Source of the DNA: Neorhizobium alkalisoli
GTDB taxonomy: Bacteria > Pseudomonadota > Alphaproteobacteria > Rhizobiales > Rhizobiaceae
Assembly: GCF_007829835.1 (NCBI RefSeq)
Contig: NZ_VIWP01000003.1
Coordinates: forward strand, 620,001-684,000
Direction: 5' to 3'
DNA: 64,000 nt
The notes beneath the pieces were generated by a model. It saw only the letters and a list, made by a program, of their open reading frames with translations, was not told where the DNA came from and did not search any database. Each line of letters begins with the position of its first letter. The first letter of the stretch is position 1. The position numbers and the translations under genes are program-made. Positions 1 to 9,020 of the stretch are shown here, in pieces.

Positions 1-163
1 GCCCAACAACGAGTTGATATTGCAGCGGCAATTCTACAAAGCGCTGACAATGCTCGAATAATTCTTCGACGAAGCTTTCGGCTCTGGCTGGATTGAAGCC
101 AGCGATATAATCACCGATACGCTCGAAATCCTGTTCGGCCGTATCGCTGATAAAAAGGATCAC
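1..163 (-). CDS. parE: ParE-family toxin (3' end outside window)
   Basis: This is the N-terminal part of a RelE/ParE superfamily toxin that runs off the left edge. Reading leftward from a GTG at 163, the product begins VILFISDTAEQDFERIGDY and continues with an AESFVEELFEHC helix, the usual opening of ParE proteins (strand, then a helical hairpin). ParE toxins of this type inhibit DNA gyrase and are neutralised by the cognate ParD. The GTG overlaps the stop of the antitoxin gene by four bases (GTGA), the usual translational coupling. The C-terminal catalytic-like strands are outside the window, so integrity cannot be judged. The family call is strong; the gyrase target is inferred from family knowledge only. 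Confidence 0.8.
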   Translation of the reverse strand, partial: MILFISDTAEQDFERIGDYIAGFNPARAESFVEELFEHCQRFVELPLQYQLVVG

Positions 164-432
164 TGGCGAGGTTCTTTCGCCATGGCGGCATACTTTGCCT
201 TCAGGCGCGCAGCCACCTCTTCCATCGGCTTGCCCCTCCCCGCCTCGATATCCGCCAGCCCCCGTGCCAGCGCCGCATCCAGCTCGGCCTTGCGCTTCTC
301 GCGAACCTCCAGCAGCCGTACACCTTCGCGCAGCACATCGTCGCGACTGTCGTAACGGCCTGTCTTCACCAGCTCGTCGACATAGTCTTCGAGATCCTGT
401 CCCAGATCGGTCATGCGGTCGTCGTCGGTCAT
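160..432 (-). CDS. parD: ParD-family antitoxin
   Basis: A 90-residue type II antitoxin of the ParD/CC2985 family. The N-terminal part (DLGQDLEDYVDELVKTGRY, about residues 8-26) is the ribbon-helix-helix DNA-binding segment with the DSRDDVLREGVRLLE helix typical of the family. The C-terminal half is rich in Lys, Ala and Glu and should form the ParE-wrapping helix. I chose the ATG at 432 because GGAGG lies five bases upstream; an extension to 480 would add a non-homologous leader. It precedes parE on the minus strand with a four-base overlap, so the two form one addiction operon that ParD is expected to autorepress. Confidence 0.88.
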   Translation of the reverse strand: MTDDDRMTDLGQDLEDYVDELVKTGRYDSRDDVLREGVRLLEVREKRKAELDAALARGLADIEAGRGKPMEEVAARLKAKYAAMAKEPRQ

Positions 433-490
433 TTTTGCCTCCGGTGAGCGAATAATACCAGCGGAGGCGGCAGGCAGCAATGTGGCGTTG

Positions 491-994
491 TCAGCCGGAA
501 ACCTTCAGTTCCATGCAGGTGAGATCCAGCCAGCGGCCGAATTTCGTGCCGACTTCGCAGAATTTGCCGGCGATACGGAAACCGAGTTTTTCATGCAGGG
601 CGATCGAGGCTGCGTTTTCGGATTCGATGGCGGCGATCATCACATGCACGCCGTTTTCGGCTGCCTTTCCGATCAGCGCCTGCATCAAGAGCTTGCCGAT
701 GCCACCGCCGCGGCAGTCGCGGTGGATATAGACGGAATGTTCCACCGTGTGGCGGTAGCCGTCGAAAGCCCGCCAGTCGCCATAAGAGGCGTAACCGACG
801 ACTACGCCATCAACCGTTGCGACCAGGACCGGAAAACCGCGGCCTTTGCGGGCGGCGAACCAGTCCTTGCGATTGTCGAGATCCACGAGCACCTCGTTCC
901 AGATCGCCGTCGTGTTGGCGACCGCGTCATTATAGATGTCCATGACGACGGAAAGATCGGCTTCGGTTGCGTCGCGTATCAGGGTTTCGGCCAT
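491..994 (-). CDS. GNAT N-acetyltransferase, phosphinothricin/methionine-sulfoximine type
   Basis: A 167-residue single-domain GNAT protein. It opens with the IRDATEADLSVVMDIYNDAV motif order of Pat/Bar-like enzymes, includes an ENxx-like acceptor region (TTAIWNEVLVDL, about residues 28-39), the acetyl-CoA pyrophosphate loop CRGGGIGKLL (about 94-103) and a C-terminal EKLGFRIAGKF with GRWLDLTCMEL. These features place it with enzymes that acetylate phosphinothricin or methionine sulfoximine using acetyl-CoA in the cytosol. The exact amine acceptor cannot be read from sequence. It stands alone between parDE and the hemolysin-III gene, on the minus strand. Confidence 0.85.
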   Translation of the reverse strand: MAETLIRDATEADLSVVMDIYNDAVANTTAIWNEVLVDLDNRKDWFAARKGRGFPVLVATVDGVVVGYASYGDWRAFDGYRHTVEHSVYIHRDCRGGGIGKLLMQALIGKAAENGVHVMIAAIESENAASIALHEKLGFRIAGKFCEVGTKFGRWLDLTCMELKVSG

Positions 995-1077
995 CGGCTT
1001 AATTGTCCACTATCGTATAATTTCGTCTACTTTAGCAGACGATCGGAGCCGTTCCAAGCGGTTGGCGGTCGTTCGGC

Positions 1078-1743
1078 TCAAATATTGCCGGACAGGCTGA
1101 AACAGGTCAGCACGGCGCTGTAATGGACGGCGGCGGCGGCAATGACAAAACCGTGCCAGATCGCATTCTGGAAGCGCAACTTCTCCCAGACATGGAAGAT
1201 GACGCCGAGCGAATAGATCAGCCCACCGATAACGATCAGCCATACGGTAACCGGCGGCAGATAGGCGGCGACCGGTTCCATGACCATGACGCCGCTCCAG
1301 CCCATGGCGAGATAGAGCAGGATGGCGAGCTTGTCGTAACGGCCGGGAAACAGGCATTTCAGCGTGATGCCGAAAAGCGCCGTTGCCCAGATCGCGACCA
1401 GCATGAAAAGGATCCAGGGATCGGCCGAGCCACGCTGCAGAAAGGGCGTATAGGTGGCGGCAATCAGGATGAAGATCGCCGAATGATCGAGCCGGCGCAG
1501 CAGCCATTTGGTGCGCGAATGCGGCCAGATATTGTAGGTGAAGGAGATCGACAGGCAGAGAATGAGGCCAAGCCCGTAGATCCAGGCGGCAGCAATCTCT
1601 CCATGGCTCGACCAGACGGTCGCATAGAAGATCAGTGCCGTTGCCCCGACAAGGGCAAAGACGATGCCGATCCCGTTGACCACGCCATCGGCGACGATCT
1701 CGTGGAAATCGTATTTCCGACCGAAATTGAATAACTCGCTCAT
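1078..1743 (-). CDS. Hemolysin III (YqfA/PAQR-like) membrane protein
   Basis: A 221-residue integral membrane protein of the hemolysin-III/PAQR family. About seven hydrophobic segments are visible, and the family signatures are present: NGIGIVFALVG in TM1, the SxxYN-type SFTYNIWPHS (about residues 74-83), the LDHSAIFILIAATYTPF segment (about 91-107) and a final HxxxH-type HGFVIAAAAVHY. The conserved His/Ser/Asp residues fit the proposed metal site of PAQR proteins. Start chosen at 1743 with AAGGA upstream; a longer reading adds an Arg/Pro-rich leader. Physiological role in rhizobia is unknown; the haemolysin name is historical. Confidence 0.87.
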   Translation of the reverse strand: MSELFNFGRKYDFHEIVADGVVNGIGIVFALVGATALIFYATVWSSHGEIAAAWIYGLGLILCLSISFTYNIWPHSRTKWLLRRLDHSAIFILIAATYTPFLQRGSADPWILFMLVAIWATALFGITLKCLFPGRYDKLAILLYLAMGWSGVMVMEPVAAYLPPVTVWLIVIGGLIYSLGVIFHVWEKLRFQNAIWHGFVIAAAAVHYSAVLTCFSLSGNI

Positions 1744-1870
1744 CACATCCTTCCGTCCTGACGGATAGAATGAGGGGCGTGGCGGCGGAAGGCAAGCCTC
1801 ACGCCGACGGGCGGGAATCACATTGCGTTGCAGGCGTTTTTAAACATCCTGGCACGGGATCGCGGGACCT

Positions 1871-2281
1871 TTACCGATCGATCAGCACCGAGCATTTCGC
1901 ATGCCGCACAACGCGGTCTGCGGTCGCGCCGATGAAATAGTTGGAAAGATCCGGCACATGCGAGGCGACGATGACGAGGTCGGCGCCGTGCTGTTCGGCG
2001 GCGGCAAGGATTTCTCGGGCCGGCGAGCCCTGGCGGATCTCGATCTCGGCCTCGACGCCGAGCTTGCCGCGCAGATCGATTAGCGCCGTATCGGCCTTCT
2101 GGCGCGCCTCGACCATCATCTCCGTCGTGTAATCGGAAACGAGATAGCCCGGCACATCCTCGACGACGTTGAGCAGGATGATGGTGCCGCCCTTGTAAAG
2201 CAGGCTCGCGGCGCTGCGCAGGATTTTTTCACCCTTTTCGATCTGGGTGATGTCTACGGGCACGATGATCTTTTTATACAT
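1871..2281 (-). CDS. Universal stress protein, UspF/G-like
   Basis: A 136-residue single UspA domain beginning MYKKIIVPVDI and ending with VVRHAKCSVLI, the family's characteristic last strand. The ATP-binding loop normally reads GxxG-(9x)-G(S/T); here it is FIGATADRVVRHAKCS, as in the UspF/UspG branch, so nucleotide binding is uncertain. Such proteins are cytosolic and induced by stress or stationary phase. The gene is monocistronic on the minus strand, with AAATG-proximal AGGAAAT as the ribosome-binding site. Confidence 0.88.
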   Translation of the reverse strand: MYKKIIVPVDITQIEKGEKILRSAASLLYKGGTIILLNVVEDVPGYLVSDYTTEMMVEARQKADTALIDLRGKLGVEAEIEIRQGSPAREILAAAEQHGADLVIVASHVPDLSNYFIGATADRVVRHAKCSVLIDR

Positions 2282-2519
2282 TTGACATTTCCTCCGTCGG
2301 TACAGCCAAAGCTCATGCCGATGCAGCTAGCAGCACCATGATGCAGATCAAGCCTGGGACGATCTACAGGATGATCGTCAACATTCCGGCAACAATCTAT
2401 TGCCGGACGACGCTCTATCGAGAACAGGTTTGGTTGATTTATAAGGGGATCATAATCGCGCCTTCGTGCATATCCGGATGCCTCCGGATGGGTTGGCGCA
2501 CTGATAAGCGGGAATGACC

Positions 2520-3380
2520 ATGGCAGACCAGCAGCCCTTCGCCCTTACGCGCCCCTTCCATGTGGGCAGCGCCCATCTCGTCGTCAGCGATCTTGCGACG
2601 GTTTCGGATTATTATCAGAAAGTGATCGGGCTTTCGGTGATCGAAAAGAGCCCGAGCGGCGAAGTTTTGGGTGCCGGCGGCAAGCCGCTTTTGACCCTGA
2701 CGACCGGAAACAGCGTGTCGCGCGCACCGCGCAATGCCGCCGGCCTGTTTCACACCGCCTTCCTGGTGCCGAACCGCCGCGAACTCGCCCATTGGCTGGC
2801 CAATGCCGCTCATGCCAATGTGCCGCTTGAGGGTGCGTCCGACCATCTCGTCAGCGAGGCGATCTATCTGTCGGATCCGGAAGGCAACGGTATCGAGATC
2901 TATCGCGACCGCACGCCGCTGGAATGGACCTATCATCAGGACGGCACCGTTGCGATGGCGACCGACCGGCTGAACCTGCAGGAACTCTATAACAGCGCAC
3001 CGAAGGAAAGCTGGGGCGGCATGGCGGATGGCACGGCCGTTGGCCATATCCATCTCCAGGTCGGCGACATTCCGCAGGCGGATGCCTTCTACCGCGACGT
3101 TCTGGGCCTCAAGATCATGGCGCGTTATCCCGGCGCCAGCTTCTTTGCGACAGGTGCCTATCACCACCATATCGCCGCCAATATCTGGAACAGCCGCGGC
3201 GCACCGAAGCGCGCCACTAACATGACCGGGCTTTCGGATTATACGATCCAGTTCAACGACAAGGAGGCGCTCGACAAGGCGCTTTCGGCCCTGCAGGTGC
3301 AAGAGATCGATACGACGAAAACCGCCGAAGGCTGGTCACTGAAGGACCCTTGGGGCATCGGCCTGACGCTGGTCGCCTGA
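2520..3380 (+). CDS. VOC-family ring-cleavage dioxygenase-like protein (CatE/glyoxalase type)
   Basis: A 286-residue protein with two tandem vicinal-oxygen-chelate modules: residues about 10-130 (VGSAHLVVSDLATVSDYY to DPEGNGIEIYRD) and about 170-285 (VGHIHLQVGDIPQADAFYRDVLG to KDPWGIGLTLV). The order and the DPEGNGIEIY motif match CatE (catechol-2,3-dioxygenase, Fe(II)-dependent) of the Bacillus YfiE kind. Metal-ligand candidates are the HLVV and HIHLQV histidines and the E of IEIY. An ATG at 2520 has GGGA six bases upstream; an ATG two codons earlier is also possible. The substrate is unknown and the gene has no aromatic-degradation neighbours, so a glyoxalase-like or other VOC activity remains possible. 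Confidence 0.83.
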   Translation: MADQQPFALTRPFHVGSAHLVVSDLATVSDYYQKVIGLSVIEKSPSGEVLGAGGKPLLTLTTGNSVSRAPRNAAGLFHTAFLVPNRRELAHWLANAAHANVPLEGASDHLVSEAIYLSDPEGNGIEIYRDRTPLEWTYHQDGTVAMATDRLNLQELYNSAPKESWGGMADGTAVGHIHLQVGDIPQADAFYRDVLGLKIMARYPGASFFATGAYHHHIAANIWNSRGAPKRATNMTGLSDYTIQFNDKEALDKALSALQVQEIDTTKTAEGWSLKDPWGIGLTLVA

Positions 3381-3407
3381 GGCTTTCAAAATCCATGCAA
3401 TCAGAAG

Positions 3408-3436
3408 GGGCGCTCCGGAACCGGAGCGCCCTTTTT
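3408..3436 (+). terminator. Intrinsic terminator after the VOC dioxygenase gene
   Basis: An 11-bp perfect GC-rich stem (GGGCGCTCCGG pairing with CCGGAGCGCCC) with a two-base AA loop is followed by TTTTT. It lies 28 bases after the stop of the upstream gene. Confidence 0.9.
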
Positions 3437-3480
3437 GCGTTGTCGCGCATAACGGGGATTTCAGCGGGGTTTCGGACAGG

Positions 3481-4641
3481 ATGGCGATGACAGGCGCGCG
3501 CAGCAGCAGGCTGAAAAGGCACCTTACGGATGTGACGGCCGGGCGACGCGAAGCGCATCTTTCCGCCCTGGAAGAGGAAGACATTACCGAAAGCCTGCCG
3601 CTTGGCCGCGCAGCACTTGATGTGGCAATGGCATGGGCGATCATCGGCCTGTTCATGATCGTCTTTTTCGCCGTCGTTCATTCCCTGTCACTGATCCTGA
3701 TCCCCGTGACGCTGGCCGTCGTCGTCGGGCTGATCCTCGGCCTCGTCGCCGACAAGCTCGGGAAACTGGGCCTGCCACGTTTCGTCATTGCCGCGATCCT
3801 GTCCGGTCTCGTTTTTGCCGTCATGTTCATGATCGTCAATGCGCTGGCCGAACCGGTGGCGACGCTGATTCAGGAGGGGCCGAATTTCGCCGAACGGACA
3901 GTAGACCGTGTGATGCCGTTCCTGGAAAAGCAGCACTGGCTCAACATATCGCCGGCCAGTTTCGAGACCGGGCCGATGTCGATGCAGTCGCTGATCGAAA
4001 ATTCCGGCAATATTCTCGGCATCGTCACGTCCAATCTCACCCCTGCCCTTGTGCAGGGCATGATCTTCTTTGCCGCACTTCTGCTCTTCCTCTATGGCCG
4101 GCTGAGGCTGCGGCGCACGATCATCCTCGCCTTCCCGATCCGCCGGCAGCGACTGATGGCGATCCGGGTTCTGAATTCGATCGACCAAGTGCTCGGTTAT
4201 TATTTCGCCACCGCCAGCGTGCTCTATTTCGGGCTCGGGCTGGTGATGACGGCAATCGCCTATTTCGGCGGGCTCAGCATGCCGGCGCTCTGGGGCCTCT
4301 TCGCCTTCCTCTCGAGCTTCATTCCGTTTCTCGGCATCACGGTCATGACAATATCGGTGGCGATCGCCGGCATCCTCACCCATGATTCGCTGCTTCTCGC
4401 GCTGCTGCCGGCGGTGATCTTCTTCTCGGTGCATCTCGTGATGGAAAACCTGATCTTTCCGGCGATCATGGGCCGGCAATGGGAGATCAATCCCTTCATC
4501 GTCTTCATCGCGATCCTTTTCTGGACATGGATGTGGGGGGCGGTCGGCGCCATGCTCGCCTTGCCGCTGTCGCTGATCATGATGACGGTAATTTCCGAGC
4601 TCTTCCCGGAGCGGAAGACCGTGCCGAACCTGCCCGGTTGA
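3481..4641 (+). CDS. AI-2E family transporter (PerM/TqsA type)
   Basis: A 386-residue inner-membrane protein of the AI-2E transporter (PF01594-like) family. After a basic, soluble N-terminus of about 45 residues there are two hydrophobic hairpins, a periplasmic-like region (LIQEGPNFAERTVDRVMPFLEKQHW), and a C-terminal block of membrane segments containing GLFAFLSSFIPFLGITVMT and the conserved VMENLIFPAIMGRQ loop. Members export autoinducer-2 or small ions/solutes; the substrate here is not inferable. Start ATG at 3481 is preceded by ACAGG; an ATG two codons later is equally possible. The next gene starts 13 bases after the stop, so they are probably co-transcribed. Confidence 0.87.
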   Translation: MAMTGARSSRLKRHLTDVTAGRREAHLSALEEEDITESLPLGRAALDVAMAWAIIGLFMIVFFAVVHSLSLILIPVTLAVVVGLILGLVADKLGKLGLPRFVIAAILSGLVFAVMFMIVNALAEPVATLIQEGPNFAERTVDRVMPFLEKQHWLNISPASFETGPMSMQSLIENSGNILGIVTSNLTPALVQGMIFFAALLLFLYGRLRLRRTIILAFPIRRQRLMAIRVLNSIDQVLGYYFATASVLYFGLGLVMTAIAYFGGLSMPALWGLFAFLSSFIPFLGITVMTISVAIAGILTHDSLLLALLPAVIFFSVHLVMENLIFPAIMGRQWEINPFIVFIAILFWTWMWGAVGAMLALPLSLIMMTVISELFPERKTVPNLPG

Positions 4642-4654
4642 GGAGGGAGATACC

Positions 4655-5911
4655 GTGGATACGACATCACGCTCTGCCGAGCTCAGCTTCCGCCACACCA
4701 GCCATGACGACCTGATTTCCGGACGCTCGCCCTGGGGTCGGCAGGCATTGAGGCCACATCGGCGGCCGCTGACCGAAAACGTCAGGACGGATGTTGCCGT
4801 GATCGGCGGCGGCATTACCGGTGCGCTTCTCGCCGAACATCTGACGGCGACCGGCCATCAGGTCATGGTGATCGACCGTGAGGAACTGGGCCTCGGATCG
4901 ACCCGCGCCAGCACGGCGCTGCTGCAATGGGAAATCGACACGCCACTGGCCGGGCTGACGGAACTCTACGGTTTCGAGACGGCGGCGCATATCTATCGCC
5001 GCAGCCGCGCGGCCGTGGCCGGGCTTGCCGAGACGATTTCCACCAACCGTATCGCCTGCCGGTTCGAGCCGCGGCCGACGCTTTATCTTGCGGCGGGCGA
5101 GACAGGCGCACGCGACCTCTATGACGAGCTGGCGCTGCGGCAGCGCGCCGGCCTGCCCGGCGAACTCCTCGATCACCGCCGGCTGCAGGGCGAATTCGGT
5201 TTCGACCGTGAGGCGGCGATCCTGTCGCCAGGTTCGGCCGAGGCCGATCCGCTTGCCTTGTGCTGGGGGCTACTGCAGATCGCCGCCGATCGCGGCGCCG
5301 CGCTGATCAATGCCGATGCCGTAAACTTTCACGAGGAAGGTGTACGGGTAATGGTCGAGACGGCAGGCGGGCATGTGGTGGATGCCCGGCATGTGGTTCT
5401 GGCGACCGGTTATGTCATGCCGCATTTCGTCATGCCCGAACGGCACCGCACTGCCTCGACCTTCGCGCTTGCCACCGTGCCGCAGAAACCGGATGTCGCA
5501 TGGCGCGGCCGGGCGCTCGTATGGGAGGCGTCCGACCCCTATCTCTACATGCGCATGACCTCGGACAGCCGCATCATCGTCGGCGGAGAGGACGAGGATA
5601 TCGCCGACCCTGATCAGCGCGACGCGATGATCGCAACGAAGATCGGGCTGCTGCAGGACAAGCTTTCACGATTGTGGCCCAAGGCCGATATCCGGCTTTC
5701 GGAAGCCTGGGCCGGCGCCTTTGGCCAGACCTCGGACGGACTGCCGCTGATCGGCCCGGTCTCCGGCACACAGGCGGTCTATGCCGCTTATGGGTATGGC
5801 GGCAATGGGATCACGTTTTCCTATCTGGCATCGCGTATGATCGCGGCGATGATCTCCGGCAGGCATGAAGCCTGGTTCGACGATTTTGCGCTCGACCGGG
5901 ATCCGCGCTGA
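4655..5911 (+). CDS. FAD-dependent oxidoreductase, DAO/OrdL family
   Basis: A 418-residue D-amino-acid-oxidase-fold flavoprotein. The dinucleotide-binding motif VAVIGGGITGALLAEHL is at about residues 48-64, followed by the second FAD loop with GLGSTRASTALLQWEID. A late GYGGNGITFSYLASRMIA (about 377-394) supplies the C-terminal FAD-binding segment. The closest functional class is the OrdL/PuuB-like oxidoreductases that oxidise amines or N-substituted amino acids. The start is a GTG at 4655 with GAGGAGGGAG just upstream. Only 13 bases separate it from the AI-2E gene, suggesting an operon. The substrate is unknown. Confidence 0.85.
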   Translation: MDTTSRSAELSFRHTSHDDLISGRSPWGRQALRPHRRPLTENVRTDVAVIGGGITGALLAEHLTATGHQVMVIDREELGLGSTRASTALLQWEIDTPLAGLTELYGFETAAHIYRRSRAAVAGLAETISTNRIACRFEPRPTLYLAAGETGARDLYDELALRQRAGLPGELLDHRRLQGEFGFDREAAILSPGSAEADPLALCWGLLQIAADRGAALINADAVNFHEEGVRVMVETAGGHVVDARHVVLATGYVMPHFVMPERHRTASTFALATVPQKPDVAWRGRALVWEASDPYLYMRMTSDSRIIVGGEDEDIADPDQRDAMIATKIGLLQDKLSRLWPKADIRLSEAWAGAFGQTSDGLPLIGPVSGTQAVYAAYGYGGNGITFSYLASRMIAAMISGRHEAWFDDFALDRDPR

Positions 5912-5924
5912 GGCGGGATATCGC

Positions 5925-7859
5925 TTAGGCTCGCAGCATTTCCGGCTGACCGGTGCCGTTCTCGGCTTCGAGATGGGCGAGCGCGTCCGCTGCTGTTTGC
6001 GGGCGGCCAAAATAATAGCCCTGGATATAACGGACACCGGCAAGGCGCACCGCCATCAGCTCGCTCTCCGTCTCCACCCCTTCCGCAAGGCATTCGACGC
6101 CGAGATTGGCGCAGAGCTCGGCAATGGCGCGGATGATGTCGCGGCTGACTTTTTCCTCTTCCGACAGGCGGGTGACGAAATTGCGGTCCATCTTGATGCG
6201 GTTGAGCGGCAGGCGGTGGATATAGGCGAAGCTGGAATAACCGGAGCCGAAATCGTCGAGCGCGATACGGCAGCCGAGACCGGAGAGGATATCCAGCGAG
6301 GTTTTCGCCTTCTCGATATCGTGCATGATCGAGGTCTCGGTGATCTCGAAGGTCAGGCGCTCGGGATCAAACCCGCTTTCGCCGACGATACGGCAGATAT
6401 CGTCGATCGAGCGGGAGGACATTAGGTCCAGCGCCGACAGATTGACCGAAAGCCGGACATGCTCCGGCCAGCCTGCTGCGGCCGAAAGCGCCTTGCGCAG
6501 CAGTACCGCCGTCAGTTGTTCGATTAGGCCGCAACGCTCGGCGGCCGCGATGAAATGCTGCGGGCCGACAAAGCCGAGTATCGGGCTGTTCCATCGAGCC
6601 AGCGCTTCGAAACCGGTCGTTCTTGCCCGCATCAGATCGTGCTGCGGCTGGAACATGACGGAGAATTCCGCGTCGAGATCGGCAGTGCGCAGCGCCTGTT
6701 CGATACGGCCATTGCCGCTGAGCTCGGCCTCGTGTTCGGATGAAAAGATCACCGTCCTGCCGCGCCGGTCGCGCTTGGCGCGATAAAGCGCATGGTCGGC
6801 GCGCTCGTAGATCTGGCGCAGGTCGCGGCCGTTTTCCGGGTAATGGGCGATACCGATCGAACCGGTCACCGAAATGCGGATGCCGGACAGGACAAAAGGC
6901 TGGCGCAGTGTCTCGCAGATCCGCGCGCCGAACATCTCCAGCTCGGCAAGCGAAAGGCGGCGGGAGACGGCAATCGCGAATTCATCGCCGCCAAGGCGGC
7001 TCACCATGTCCTCGCCAGCACAGGCAAAGCGAATACGGCGTGCAACCTCGACCAGAAGCTCATCGCCGATCGCATGACCATAAAGATCGTTGACCGGCTT
7101 GAACCCGTCGAGATCGATCAGCGCGAGATGGAAGACGGCCGGCGCATCGTCCCTGGCAATCGCCTTTTCGATGCAGGAGAAGAAACAGCGGCGGTTGGGC
7201 AGCCCGGTCAGTGCGTCGTGATCGGCAAGAACCTCGGCGCGTGATCGCAACCGGTCGGCAAGCAGGCGCGCCCGCACGGTTTTCATCACCGCGCCACGGG
7301 TCATGATGGCAAGGCCGCCGGCGGCAAGCGCTGCCGCCACGCTGGCAAAGGCATAGGTCAGCAGCACTTCCGGCGACATGGCATAGGCAACCGCAAGCAT
7401 GGTCGCCAGCACGACGAGCGAGATTGCGACGATCAGCCGGATGCTGACCGCGACGGCTGCTGTGACAATGAAGAGAAGCAGGAAATAGATCAGGTTCGGG
7501 GCCTGGAAGAGCACGTAGACGACGTTGCAGCAATTGGCATAGATCAGCAGCAGCATGGCCGCGCCGACCGCCTCGAGCCTTGCGAAACTCACATCCGGAC
7601 TGCGCAGCAGGCTGCGGCAGACCAGCGCTGCGAGTGCCGTCAGCAATGAAAGCGACGACATTCTGGTCGCTTCCCACAAGGGGCTGAGCAGGAAATTCGG
7701 GATGATGACGATCGTGTAGAAGGCGACGACCGGAAGCATGAAGCCGCGGACGATGGGACGAAAGGCTTTCGACACTTCCCGCTGCAACACGCTTTGCGAG
7801 AGATAGGCGAGATCATCGTCTGCGACGGCAAGCCCGTCGGTGCTCTGCATTCCCCGCAT
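5925..7859 (-). CDS. Membrane GGDEF-EAL cyclic-di-GMP enzyme
   Basis: A 644-residue protein. Residues about 40-205 contain five or six hydrophobic segments forming an N-terminal membrane sensor. A GGDEF domain follows (about 205-370, DHDALTGLPNRR start, intact RLGGDEF near 288), then an EAL domain (about 385-635) with intact FEALARW, NLSALDL, DDFGSGYSS and AEGVETE motifs. Both diguanylate cyclase and phosphodiesterase active sites look complete. The residues five before GGDEF are AGED rather than RxxD, so the inhibitory I-site is absent. The ATG at 7859 has GGAG five bases upstream. It converges with the flavoprotein gene, 13 bases apart. Confidence 0.92.
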   Translation of the reverse strand: MRGMQSTDGLAVADDDLAYLSQSVLQREVSKAFRPIVRGFMLPVVAFYTIVIIPNFLLSPLWEATRMSSLSLLTALAALVCRSLLRSPDVSFARLEAVGAAMLLLIYANCCNVVYVLFQAPNLIYFLLLFIVTAAVAVSIRLIVAISLVVLATMLAVAYAMSPEVLLTYAFASVAAALAAGGLAIMTRGAVMKTVRARLLADRLRSRAEVLADHDALTGLPNRRCFFSCIEKAIARDDAPAVFHLALIDLDGFKPVNDLYGHAIGDELLVEVARRIRFACAGEDMVSRLGGDEFAIAVSRRLSLAELEMFGARICETLRQPFVLSGIRISVTGSIGIAHYPENGRDLRQIYERADHALYRAKRDRRGRTVIFSSEHEAELSGNGRIEQALRTADLDAEFSVMFQPQHDLMRARTTGFEALARWNSPILGFVGPQHFIAAAERCGLIEQLTAVLLRKALSAAAGWPEHVRLSVNLSALDLMSSRSIDDICRIVGESGFDPERLTFEITETSIMHDIEKAKTSLDILSGLGCRIALDDFGSGYSSFAYIHRLPLNRIKMDRNFVTRLSEEEKVSRDIIRAIAELCANLGVECLAEGVETESELMAVRLAGVRYIQGYYFGRPQTAADALAHLEAENGTGQPEMLRA

Positions 7860-8033
7860 CACCAGCTCCAAGCACTGCCCGACCGAACCCGCCCTCCCAA
7901 CGAATTGCCGGCCAAGCTTTATAAGATCGGAATTACTTAGCGGATACTGGTGTAGAAAGCCCTAAGAAGCCCTTGTAAAAACAGCAGACTGCATGCGCGG
8001 TTGCATTTTATACTTCAGATCGCCTCGAAGTTG

Positions 8034-8420
8034 TCAGTCGTACAGGTAATATTTCTCCCAGTCGTCTCTGGAAATTTTCGATCCGACCTTGAAATCGAAG
8101 GACATGATCTTCAGTCCCTTGTCACCGGTCTGGCATTTGTATTTCAGTCGGTACCAATCACCACCGCTGCGGAAGACCGCGCCCGGCGCCTTGATGTCGT
8201 CGCCTGCCGCAACCGGCGGCTCGAACGTGTAGGCAATCACCTTGTCGGGACGGAAATCGCCTTCCTTGCGGATCTGGTCCATGGCTTCCATATCGCAGCG
8301 CTGTTCGCGCCGTTCTTCCGGTGCAAGAGCATTCAGCTGCTTGACGATACGATTGTCCAGCGCATGGGCGGCCGAAGCGGAAAACAGGGCTAAGGCGGCC
8401 AAAGCCAGCGTCTTTTTCAT
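8034..8420 (-). CDS. DUF930-type periplasmic protein
   Basis: A 128-residue exported protein typical of Rhizobiales DUF930 proteins. It has a clear signal peptide (MKKTLALAALALFSASAAHA, cleavage expected after AHA near residue 20). The mature part contains two cysteines (EQRCDMEAM and YKCQTGD) that could form a disulfide, and an aromatic C-terminus DDWEKYYLYD. Function is unknown; conservation of the DUF930 core (LNALAPEERREQRCDMEAM) is what identifies it. It stands alone on the minus strand. Confidence 0.8.
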   Translation of the reverse strand: MKKTLALAALALFSASAAHALDNRIVKQLNALAPEERREQRCDMEAMDQIRKEGDFRPDKVIAYTFEPPVAAGDDIKAPGAVFRSGGDWYRLKYKCQTGDKGLKIMSFDFKVGSKISRDDWEKYYLYD

Positions 8421-8546
8421 GTCATTTCCATCATGGTGACTGCGGTTGGCGCGGAAACTAGGAGATGGAACGGAAATTGACCACCTACCAGAACGCGAAA
8501 TAACATGATGTGATCGGGGCTGGGGATAAGCCGGGGGAGACAGGCT

Positions 8547-8798
8547 ATGGATCAGGAGAGACTGTCGCTTTCAGATTCCAAGAAGGAACAGATCAAGCTG
8601 CGGGCGACGTTCCTCAACAACATCGGGATCGGTGTGTTGCTGATCGGTGTATTTACGCCGATCATCCGCGTCGTCTACGGTGACGTAAGCCTGCAAGTCG
8701 GGACACTCTGGCTTGCCGTAGCGCCCACTGGTTGTTTTCTATTGGGCATTGCATTACATTTGTCGGGAGGCTGGATCCTCAGAGGGCTGAGCAAATGA
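8547..8798 (+). CDS. Small two-helix membrane protein, unknown function
   Basis: An 83-residue protein with a charged N-terminus (MDQERLSLSDSKKEQIKLR) and two hydrophobic segments at about residues 28-46 and 52-72, ending in a short basic tail. I do not recognise a family with confidence; many rhizobial genomes encode such two-helix proteins. The stop codon overlaps the start of the next small gene as ATGA, so the two are translationally coupled. A GGGGGAGA ribosome-binding site lies upstream. Confidence 0.65.
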   Translation: MDQERLSLSDSKKEQIKLRATFLNNIGIGVLLIGVFTPIIRVVYGDVSLQVGTLWLAVAPTGCFLLGIALHLSGGWILRGLSK

Positions 8799-8923
8799 CG
8801 ACCGAGCAGATCATCGCACTTGTAATGCCTGTTCTCGGCGCAGGTATGGCGATCGGCGTGGTTTATTGGCAGAGCTGGCGCGACGGTGTGCTGCCCAGCC
8901 AAAGGCCGCACGACAAGAAATAA
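8795..8923 (+). CDS. 42-residue single-helix membrane peptide
   Basis: A short gene starting at the ATG that overlaps the previous stop (ATGA). The product has one hydrophobic segment (about residues 5-25, IIALVMPVLGAGMAIGVVYW) followed by a polar tail SQRPHDKK. Coupling to the preceding two-helix protein suggests a shared small membrane complex. It is supported by the overlap and by clean membrane-protein composition, not by recognised homology. Confidence 0.55.
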   Translation: MTTEQIIALVMPVLGAGMAIGVVYWQSWRDGVLPSQRPHDKK

Positions 8924-9020
8924 ACCTTCCTTTCCCATTCGACAGCCGGCATCGGCTTGCCTCCCGCGCCGCCGCCTCCTATCTCTGGCACTCCCGCCCA
9001 TTGCAATCCGGAGTGCTTCC

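Noticed and set aside
2386..2406. CCGGCAA-N7-TTGCCGG hairpin before the VOC gene, considered a terminator or riboswitch
   Set aside because: It is a short stem with no U tract, no further conserved structure and lies between divergent genes; nothing supports a specific function.
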